Positions 11,917-20,303 of a DNA stretch of 64,000 nt are shown here, in pieces (position 1 is the stretch's first letter; each line of letters begins with the position of its first letter). Origin of the DNA: Malus domestica (Eukaryota; Streptophyta; Magnoliopsida; Rosales; Rosaceae); assembly GCF_042453785.1 (NCBI RefSeq), contig NC_091667.1, positions 21,193,501-21,257,500 of the forward strand. The letters are read 5' to 3'. The notes beneath the pieces are model-generated. The model did no database searches and was not told where the DNA came from. It was given only the letters and a program-made list of their open reading frames with translations. The position numbers and the translations under genes were made by a program.

Positions 11917-14203
11917 CTATTCATTCTCATCTGAAGCCGAACCCCTGGCAGTATCACTCCGCGTCCTACCATCATCCTCTGCATCCCCAAGACCCTCTTC
12001 ACCATGCTGAGTCTGTGCATCAGCACTACCTTCATTATCAGACTCATCTTCGCTGCTAGGATCAACAGCAAGGACAAATGTCTCGCCCTTTCGATGATGC
12101 TCATCTATATCTTCGTGGTATTTTCGAAGAATGCTCCCATCATCATAACGATCAAGGACGGCCATCCATTTCCTTTTTTCAAAGCGAGCTTCTTGAGCAC
12201 AGTGGGGTTTAATAGCAAGATGAAAGGTCGAAGAACTTAAGTATTCTTGCACAGCAGCCTCCCTTTCAGTTGGAATGCTCTTCTCCAGTTCAGAAATCTC
12301 AACTAAGGCACCATCCAATTCTCCCCTAACCTTGGATACTTCCAAGGTAGCCACCTCCAACTGTTTTTTAGTTGCCTCAAACAATTTCTTAAGCCTTAGG
12401 TTCTCACCATTTCGCCTTTTCAAGCTCTCCATGGTTTCGTCATTCAGTTGGAGAGCCTGAGTCAAAAGTCCCTTATTCCTTCGGGCCTCGTCCACAAGCT
12501 GCTTATTCTCCTTCAGTTTTGCCTTGTACCGCTCAACCTCTTGCAGTCTGTCGTGATACTCGGCCATGACCTGCATGGCAAGACGATCATCACTACCTAA
12601 ATAATGATAATAAAGAGGAAAAAGTAAGGAAATGACAAAGTAACACTCACATATGAAGACAGCTTCAACATCCGGTCGCAATCCGATTCATCCTTAGCTA
12701 AGGGCTCTCCGAGCTCATCGAAGGCGAATCGACGCCCTGCCAAGCAATTGTTGATATCCCCAAAATCCTTTGGCCGCGTGGCAACCCTCAAGTCTTTCCA
12801 CGGGACACTGCCAGCTCTTTCCTTGCCTTTCCCCTCATGGCGGGAACCAGGATCACTTTCCTGGACAGTGTGCTCCATAGTAAGAGGATGAGGCAACAGT
12901 CGGCTCCCTTCTCCTGCAACTACGGCAGCATCATTTTCAACGGCCTCGACTCCAGTCTTCCTAAAGGCAGGCCCCTTAAGGACCCCATCTTGGGACTTAG
13001 GTCTAACGGATGATTCCCCTCGGAACTTATGAATTTTCTTATGCGGTAGGATGTCTTCCGAAGGAACTAACACTGGTGCTTTCCTTTTATGGGTGCTAGT
13101 CCCTGTTTTCTTGCTTACCTTCTCCACTGCATAAGGAAAATCAAAATAAGAAATACAACTTTCCAAATAAAGTAAGGAATTGAGCTAAGTTTACATGAAG
13201 GATACAACTTACTCGATCGTCCCTGGCTCTCGGAAACTAAGGGTTGGAAACCGTACCGACGAAATAAGGGTCGTAGCTTGCTTAAGTGTCTATCCTCTTT
13301 GGGCACCCTCAACACCTTCTCTATGTCAGATAGCTCCTGCCCAAACAGTTGGATGGTGCCCCGCGTCACTACATGAAGCAAAGTGTTAGAAGCAAGAAAA
13401 GACCACAACAAATAGCAAATAGTACGAACGGTTGATACGTTACAACCTACAGTCTGGAAGTGAGTAAGCACACGTCGCTCAGGCGTGACACCCTTATCAT
13501 ACTCCCAATCATTATACAGAAAGCACCAACGGTTTTTCCATGTGTAGTATGCCTTTTTCTTACCATACACAATACGCTCTCTCTCACTCCGACATGCACA
13601 CTCGGCATAACCAGTGCATGATTTTGCTGGGCGCATCTTGTAACAGTAACGCCACTGATGGAAGGAAGGCTCACACAACCCACACTCCATCCAAATGATA
13701 TAAAATCCAATCAAAGTATCCCAGAAACCAGGATTGAGTTGCCCAGGTGCATATCCGATCAAAGATAACATCTTTTGCAACCACGGATGTAAAGGTAGTC
13801 TCACCCCTAAAGTCAGTAATATCTGGGTGTAGAACATAACATGACCCTGGGGAGGCTCAGAAGGCCATTCTTCATCATGTACCAAACGTATCCCTACACT
13901 ACGAGGGATATTACATGACTGCCTTAACGCCTCAACCTGCTTCTCATTATCTAACAAGTTATTCTTTAGATGGTCTGCTGTGAACTCAGAGCGAACTATG
14001 GGTATGGCATCAAAAACAACCCCCTCACCCAACGCCATGGAGGAAGAACTAGCAATAGCTAAAGTTTGACGGTTGGGAAGATCATCCAATGTTTCTCTAG
14101 TACCGGACTCTAACAAAGACCCTGAAGACTCCGACATTGCAGACTCAGACTTAGAGCTAAAGCTAGAAGAGCCCTCATCACTAGAACTTCCAGGCTCTGA
14201 CAT
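11917..14203 (-). CDS. Antisense intron-bearing gene in the Tat element, Transposase_28-like N-terminus
   Basis: Three long overlapping minus-strand frames (14203-13115, 13166-12597, 12681-11917) join at splice-like sites. A donor GTAAGT near 13212 pairs with a pyrimidine-rich acceptor near 13128, keeping the frame. A donor near 12650 and an acceptor near 12597 join the last two parts; their exact bases are unresolved. A further 78-nt intron near 13446-13369 is possible but its removal or retention both leave the frame open. The N-terminal part is Ser-rich, then about 200 residues resemble the plant 'putative gypsy type transposon' domain (PF04195-like, with WPSEPPQGHV and PERRVLTHFQ). The middle is basic, and the C-terminal exon is coiled-coil with an acidic tail. 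Extra antisense ORFs are known in Tat elements; their function is not established. I know no enzymatic activity for it. Confidence 0.72.
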
Positions 14204-14385
14204 CTACAATAAGAAGAAACAAATTCTATCACTACATGCATAATCAAAACATAAGGAAGTTCCTATATTACCCACATGAAGATGGTGCAAAGCGATGCCG
14301 GAACCCTTCTCAATCAGAAAGCAATCCGTCTTCCACAGTCACTACAAAACAAGCAAATGAAGACCGTGTCAAGCGCCAAAAAAAA
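14204..14385. other. Putative promoter/leader side of the antisense gene
   Basis: Non-coding DNA upstream (in minus-strand sense) of the antisense ATG at 14203, ending at a run of about 17 adenines (about 14379-14395 on plus). No TATA box is convincingly placed. Confidence 0.3.
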
Positions 14386-14775
14386 AAAAAAAAAAGCTTC
14401 ACCCACAAAGCTTCACCTCCAAAGCTTCACCCACAAAGCTTCACCTAAAAAGCTTCACCCACAAAGCTTCACCCAAAAAAGCTTCACCCACAAAGCTTCA
14501 CCCAAAAAAGCTTCACCCGAAAAGCTTCACCTCCAAAGCTTCACAAGGGCCCAAAGCTTCACTTAAAAAAGCTTCACCTACAAAGCTTCACCTAAAAAAG
14601 CTTCACCTAGAAAGCTTCATCTACATACTTTCACCATCAAAGCTTCACCATCAAAGCTTCACCTAGAAAGCTTCATCTACAAAGCTTCATCTACAAAGCT
14701 TCACCATCAAAGCTTCACCTAGAAAGCTTCAATTCAACACCAAAGCTTCACCTACAAAGCTTCAACACAAAACCT
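14386..14775. repeat. Tandem array of short AAAGCTTCACC units
   Basis: About 20 or more copies of AAAGCTTCACC with 4-7 variable bases between them (CCAC, TACA, CATC, TAGA), giving a period of roughly 15-18 bp. Each copy carries AAGCTT. It lies in the 3' non-coding region of the Tat element, where tandem repeats of independent origin are a known feature and can seed satellite DNA. It is open on the plus strand, but that ORF reads only repeats and is not a gene. Confidence 0.9.
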
Positions 14776-15229
14776 TGCTCCAAATAAACAAATTTTGTTC
14801 ACAAAACCTAAACATTTTTTGTTTTACACCCACAAGGGCCCAAAATCTTCCTTCTTATTTATTCACTTATATATGTTCCCAAACATATTATGATAGATCA
14901 AATAATAATTCAAAGTCCAAAATTTAGTTATGGACAAAAATACAAGCAATTCACCAGTACTGAAGTTGCTACAAAAACTGGAATCTTCCCCAGCCTAGAA
15001 ATCCAACAAAGCTTCGCCTCCTTTTCTCTATCCAATTTTTGCAGCTGCTGCTTCTCTCCAATGGAGCTGAATTTTGGACACCCTCTAGTTCTTGAGCAGA
15101 TGAACAACTTTCAAGAAGGAACCATTTCTGTTTGAGCCACGGAAATTAAAGTGTTGAAGCTCCAAGCATGACAGTCGGATTCTTGCAGATTTCGAAGCTG
15201 CTGTGATGTTTCGAAGATCTGGAAATATT
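14776..15229. other. Tat 3' region, no gene seen
   Basis: AT-rich sequence between two repeat arrays. A plus-strand ORF of 81 codons (14890-15135) has no recognisable domain and I do not support it. Confidence 0.4.
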
Positions 15230-15660
15230 TAACCATTAGTTCATTCTGAATTTTTGATATGTTATGAAAGAGACGATGAGGAACAACTTCAATGAAGAAA
15301 GCATGCTGATCTGAACAATAGAAAATGGAGTTTCGAAGCTCACAACAAATCTGACGGGTTGACAGAAAAATAATAACCAGTCATTCATCATACCTGAATT
15401 TCTTGAGTTATACAGCTCCGAGGGATCTCAATTTTGGATATGTTGTAGTTCACAAGTTAAGGAACAACTTCGCTGAAGAAAGTATGTTGATCTAAGCAAG
15501 AGAGAATGGAGTTTTTGAAGCTCACAACAGGTCTGACGTGTTGACAGACAAATGATGAACAATCACTCGTCGTACCTGAATTTCTAGAGTTGTACTGATC
15601 TGATGGCTCTCAAATTTGGATATGTTGTAGTTAAGGAATTAAAGAACAACTTTCATGAAG
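15230..15660. repeat. Tandem repeat of about 180 bp
   Basis: The motif AACAACTTC...GAAGAAAG starts at 15283, recurs at 15463 and again, truncated, at 15645, a period of about 180-182 bp. Both full monomers share the blocks GAATGGAGTTT, GAAGCTCACAACA, CTGACG[GT]GTTGACAGA and TTTGGATATGTTGTAG, with about 15-20% divergence by eye. The monomer length is in the range of plant satellites. Confidence 0.8.
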
Positions 15661-15751
15661 ACAACTTTGTGATTCGAGCTACAGCTGAGGGTCTTATATT
15701 GAAAACCAATTCAGGTTGTTAGGGGAAATGAAAACCAATTCCACCAAAGAA

Positions 15752-15845
15752 ACATCATTATGATGTTTCATCATTATGGTGTTTTCATCATTATGATGCT
15801 TTCATCATTGTGATGCTTCCATCATTGTGATGCTTCCATTATGAT
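15752..15845. repeat. Tandem repeat of about 18-bp CATCATTATGATGCTTT units
   Basis: Five to six consecutive units of CATCATT[AG]TGATG[CT]TT[TC]. CATCAT and ATGATG are complementary, so each unit can fold back on itself. Confidence 0.8.
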
Positions 15846-16456
15846 TGTAATGCACCAACGGCTACACCCTCTATCATAGCAGTATGTGTGTGTATCTCCC
15901 TATAGTCATCATGTGCAAGACTATCGTAGTCAGATGGCTTTCCATAAAACAGCTACCAACCGTTACACCTTCTGCAATTCCACTTATTCGGGCCTAGCAA
16001 CCTTCATAAACAAAATATATGAAGAAAAAGTCCGGGGCTACCACTTAGAAAACAAAAGAATGAAGTTTTGGTACTTACGACATGGACTATTAGCAAGACA
16101 CCTCATTCGTCAACTCCCTCGACTAGAGACTTGGGGGACTCCCACCATATGCTACTACGCCTTGGTACTCAAAAGTTCGTGACTACTCAGTGACTTGGAT
16201 TTTTCAAGTCTCCAACCGAGAAGTTTTCCTCACTCGGGAAATTAAGGGAACACTACCTCAAACTACATGCTTCACTCACAAAGCTTCAACAATACAGGTT
16301 TCAACAAAAGCAAAAATTCAAAGAACTTTATGAAGAAGGCTTTGGTGTATTTAACACAATATGTTGAAATGAAGCAAAGCTTATTTATTAATATTTTCGA
16401 TAAGCCACAAATATGTACATATACATGAGTCAAAATAAACAAACAAAAGGGAGCCT
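15846..16456. other. Tat 3' region with an older copy of the pre-LTR segment
   Basis: Sequence at about 16125-16260 (GACTTGGGGGACTCC, then CCAACCGAG, CTCACTCGGGAAATTAAGGGAACACT) resembles the sequence next to the 3' LTR (19040-19307) but without an LTR after it. It looks like an internal duplication of the region around the polypurine tract. No gene is supported. Confidence 0.55.
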
Positions 16457-17137
16457 TCACAAAGGTTGCTTAGGGGAAGTCTCAGCAGTCGGTAGAGCCC
16501 CAGAAAGAGAAAGCACCGGAGGGTGGTTATCCGGAGCCTCAGTACTTGACAAAACCCCAGAAGGAGGAGGCATTGGAGGTTCATCATTTGAAGCTTCATT
16601 ACCAGGTACAACCCTAGAGGACGAAGGCAATAAATGCCTTTGGAACAAACCCACAAACCGCTGATGATCAAGTAAAACCTTACCATCAGATTCCTTCATC
16701 TGGTCAAGCTTCCTCTTCATGTTTGTAGCATAGTCATGGGCGAGCCGGTGCAACTGCTTATTCTCATGCTTGAGCCCTCTAATCTCCTGTTTGAGACTCA
16801 TCACTTCAGCAGCCAATGATTCAACTTGGCGGGTTCTAGCAAATAGGCGTTGGGCCATATTAGACACAGAACCTGCACACTGAACACTAAGAGCCAGAGA
16901 GTCCTTAACAGCCAACTCATCAGACCGTTTGGAAAGTAGTCTGTTATCTTTGGGAGTGAGAAGGTTCCTGGCCACCACTGTAGCGGTCATATCATTCTTC
17001 ATCACATAATCCCCAACGGTAAGAGGACCAGTAGGGGATATGAAGGATGGGCGCCATATGTTGTCTGGAGAAGGCGTGGCTGTCTCTTCTCCAAGGTTCA
17101 AGTCAAAACGACGGTCGGAGGGTCCAGACATTTTCAA
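16457..17137 (-). CDS. Second antisense ORF in the Tat element, coiled-coil protein of unknown function
   Basis: An uninterrupted minus-strand frame of 226 codons. Residues about 1-60 are hydrophilic and contain DRRFDLNLGEE. The centre (about 80-160) is heptad-like, with VESLAAEVMSLKQEIRGLK indicating a coiled coil. The C-terminus is Pro/Ser-rich with three related segments (MPPPSGVLSSTEAP, VLSLSGALPTAET), so it contains short internal repeats. I recognise no family. It may be a separate gene or an exon of the antisense transcription unit; it is expected to be expressed with the element if at all. Confidence 0.5.
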   Translation of the reverse strand: MKMSGPSDRRFDLNLGEETATPSPDNIWRPSFISPTGPLTVGDYVMKNDMTATVVARNLLTPKDNRLLSKRSDELAVKDSLALSVQCAGSVSNMAQRLFARTRQVESLAAEVMSLKQEIRGLKHENKQLHRLAHDYATNMKRKLDQMKESDGKVLLDHQRFVGLFQRHLLPSSSRVVPGNEASNDEPPMPPPSGVLSSTEAPDNHPPVLSLSGALPTAETSPKQPL

Positions 17138-17270
17138 ATGTGTTGAAGAAGGAAGAGGTCAGACAAATCAAGATCTTAGAAGTGCAAGAAATGAGCTTCT
17201 ACTGGTAGAGATTCAAGTGTGCTGTGGAACTTAATGCCAGCCTCTATAAAAATCTGCACTCGACGGAGCT

Positions 17271-17425
17271 TCAGAAATCGAAGAGGCGTTTGCTTTCTCA
17301 AAAGCTGGGCTGCTCAGAGACCACGAGGGCCGATCTCAGAAATCGAAGAGGCGTTTGATTTCTCAAAAGCTGGGCTGCTCAGAGACCACGAGGGCCGATC
17401 TCAGAAATCGAAGAAGCACCTGCTT
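17271..17425. repeat. 65-bp tandem duplication
   Basis: TCAGAAATCGAAGAGGCGTT begins at 17271 and again at 17336, and a third partial copy begins at 17401. The first two 65-bp copies differ at only one base by eye (GCTTT versus GATTT), so this duplication is recent. Confidence 0.9.
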
Positions 17426-19230
17426 TTTCAGCCTCGTCAGCACCTGTCACATGCACACTCAGCTTTGCGGAAATTACGGGCAATCTGTCGAAGATTTCTG
17501 GTGAAGTAGAAAGCACGTGAATCTTACTGTTCAATCACCGCTTTCCATATGCACCATCAACTCCTCGGGTACCACATATAACTTTGTCAAAGATCTCTGA
17601 CAAAGTTTAGGCACGAGAATTTCGAAGTTCCAGCTACCCTACTATTACCCATGAGGGTAAAGGAACAGCACCACTGCTTGACAACTGGAAAGTCCCTATG
17701 TGTGTCGACCTCCGTGTTTTGCGGCAAGACAGGTTGGCAAGAACGTCCAACCTTTACTCACATTCGAGAAAAGACTCCCAACATAATTACTTTCTCAAAA
17801 ACCGGAGTAGCACCGCTTTCCGAATCTCGAGAGTCAGATCCTCGACGGGATTGCTTGTTCGAAAACCGAAGAGGCACAACTCTCAGAACTTCGAGAGCCA
17901 GATTTCCTTAGATAAAGCTTGTCTGTAATCTTCACACGTAATATCAGCTTTCCAGATACCACATACCACTTTTTCAAAGTGCTCTGACAAAATTAAAACA
18001 CGTGAAGCTGGCAGCTCCCACTACATTGCTGTGACCAAGAAGGGTAAAGGAATAGCATTACTACTTGTTATTGGGAAATCCCTATATACATTGACCTCCC
18101 TCCTCAACGGACAGGCAAACCTATAAAAATGTTCAACCCTTTCTCGCATTCGAAAAGGCACCCTCAACATAACCTCTCGAAATACTCAGCTTTATTTCCC
18201 CCCGATAATACCTCAGCAAATAAGCCACACCAAGAACAAGAGTATCTCATATCATCAGGGTCGAAAGCAAGAGTATCCCATATCATGCTTTCTCCCTGTC
18301 TTTGTCTTTGTCCTTGTCCACACCTGCAGGACAAGGAGAAAGAGAGCAGTCAGTCGGAACCTGAAATCAAACCTCCAATTTGGAACTGACTGCCTGGAGC
18401 CTTTGCCTGGTCGCTTACTTAGCATTGCTCTCGAGTACTCATCCTCAACTGCTGTCAAGGTCACGAATTCCACCGGCAAATACCTCATGACAGTTGATCA
18501 GATATTGGCTCTTTACACTGAAGCTGCCAAGCGGGGATGAGTCACTACGAAGGAATGTTCTGAAGGACCATTTAAATGCAAAGGTTGCACACCACTTCTG
18601 CCATGCAAAAGATTGAAGCAGAAGGTTCAACGGTGGGCTGAAACAGATCACTATAGCACGACACCTTTCCATACCACATTCATTATTCCGTCAACAGCAA
18701 AAGTATCCCATATCATCAAGGTCGAACGTACTCTAGATTTGATGGACTTGTTTTGACCCTCAAATTTTTGAGTCGGCCTTATACTCTGAAGGGCACCAGA
18801 AAACCCTCCAGCACAGTTCAAGAATAAGCCTGTGGAAAGTTACTTCTTCAAAAGCAAAAGTATCTCATATCATCTCTTATCCATTTGCTTCTCCTTATCC
18901 TGGCAGTTGAATGAGAGACAAGGAGAAGGAGAACAATCAACCGGAAGCCGAAGTCAAACCTCTGATCTTGGGTTGCTTACTTGGAAGTTTGACTGCTTAC
19001 CTTGTCTGTCACCTCTTTCGGCAGATCTCCTAGCTCGGCGACTTGGGGGACTCCTACTATAGGGTTTGTATCACACTTGACTAAGCCCGAAACTACAACT
19101 AAGCTTCAAGTGAAATTGATACATTACCTTGTGCGTCAACATCAGCTAAGTACACCATTCCCGGATGGAGGAAAGGTACTTCCAGAGAAGGGCATATGAA
19201 GATCAGACCACACTTCGGTACTTAGAAGTT
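17426..19230. repeat. Diverged modular duplications of the Tat 3' region
   Basis: Blocks recur in the same order but diverged. A block at about 17530-17770 (CTTTCCA...ACCACATA...GGGTAAAGGAA...TCCCTAT...GACCTCC) recurs at about 17950-18150. A block at about 18255-18400 (AAGCAAGAGTATC, CATATCAT, GACAAGGAGAA, TCAAACCTC) recurs at about 18850-18970. Plus-strand ORFs of 75-96 codons here have no recognisable domain and are not called. Confidence 0.65.
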
Positions 19231-19307
19231 TCGTGATTACTCAAGGGATTGGATCTTGCAAGTCCCCAACCGAGGAGTTTCCCTCACTCGGGAACTTAGG
19301 GGAGCAC
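19231..19307 (+). promoter_or_regulatory. Polypurine-tract region before the 3' LTR of the Tat element
   Basis: GGGAACTTAGGGGAGCAC directly precedes the LTR start TGTTTGTACC at 19308. The purine-rich core sits where the plus-strand primer is expected. Confidence 0.65.
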
Positions 19308-19828
19308 TGTTTGTACCATACTTGACCAATCCCGAAACTACCGAGCACCGGCCAACGCTATACTGTCAAGGACCCAGAAGAGTTCCCCTCCGACCAGGAG
19401 GCCAATCACTACTCGACACGTGTCAAGATTAGAAGCCAATCAGAGCGCAGCACGTGTCGACATCAAGAACCAATCATAACATGACACATGTCAATGTGAC
19501 AAAGCTACAAGTTTTTCTATAAATAGGGGTCATTCCCCCACAATATTGCCTAATGCCATTTTGTGTTAAATCATTCACAAGAACTCACTAAATTGAGAGC
19601 TTGATCCTTTGTACTTGTGTAAGCCCTTCACTACTAATAAGAACTCCTCTACTCCGTGGACGTAGCCAATCTGGGTGAACCACGTACATCCTGTGTTTGC
19701 TTCTCTGTCTCTATTCATTTACGTACTTATCCTCACTAGTGACTGAAGCAACCAAGCAACCAAGCGAAGGTCACAAAACCTGACACTTTCTGTTGTACCA
19801 AAGTCTTCGCTGATTTTGTGCATCAACA
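19308..19828 (+). repeat. 3' LTR of the nested Tat element
   Basis: 521 bp and three transitions away from the 5' LTR. It is followed at 19829-19833 by AACTT, the right target-site duplication. Confidence 0.96.
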
Positions 19829-19833
19829 AACTT

Positions 19834-20303
19834 AACAAGAATGAAAATTTTTAAACTGCACAAAATTAAAAGACCTAAAATGTTATATTCCCACCCCCAA
19901 ACTTATATTACACTTTGTCCTCAAGGTGTGGAAACTAAAATAAAAACTAAAAAAAACAAAATTTGAAAAAAATGGAAGATTGCATATTGATTTTATTTAC
20001 CCAGTTTATTTGATTTTATTTTAATTTTTTGACGCATATTGGTTAATTGCAGGTTGCGAACGTGGAAAATAAAGCGCGTCCTATGCTGGAATCCTGCACC
20101 CAGCAGCAAGCCTAACGTTCACATCAACCACATCTACACTATGCTGGAAATTTACAGTAGTCCACATAAAAAGCCATTCACAGATGCAAGAAAATCAAAC
20201 GAAAAATAAAATAAAATTAAAGAAAGAGTTTAGAAAAATTGGGTTGCCTCCCAATAAGCGCTTTATTTTAAGTCTGTAGCTAGACGTTGCGGAAGTCCGG
20301 TGG
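19834..20303 (-). other. Non-coding segment of the outer element after its gag-protease stop
   Basis: This is outer-element sequence on the other side of the nested insertion. On the minus strand it contains a second AAGTTTGGGGGTGGGA tract (about 19890-19907), similar to the polypurine tract beside the LTR. No ORF is supported. Confidence 0.55.

Larger units (their letters stand above)
4880..19828 (+). mobile_element. Nested Tat-lineage Ty3/gypsy retrotransposon (14.9 kb)
   Basis: Two 521-bp LTRs (4880-5400 and 19308-19828) enclose PBS, gag-pol, an antisense gene region and a long repeat-rich 3' region. AACTT flanks it exactly at 4875-4879 and 19829-19833. Assignment to Tat (Ogre/Retand/TatIII-like) rests on the dual RNase H arrangement, with a second RNase H before integrase, the large size, the antisense ORFs and the repeat-rich 3' region, all documented for that lineage. 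It lies in the 3' part of the outer Athila-like element, in the opposite orientation. One premature stop in RNase H makes this copy defective as read. Confidence 0.95.

Noticed and set aside
14276-14566. A plus-strand repeat protein of 96 residues
   Set aside because: The frame only reads the AAAGCTTCACC array and exists because the array lacks stop codons.
14386-14775. A CRISPR array
   Set aside because: Units are about 11 bp with 4-7-bp low-complexity spacers, in a plant retroelement; there are no cas genes and the spacers are not unique.
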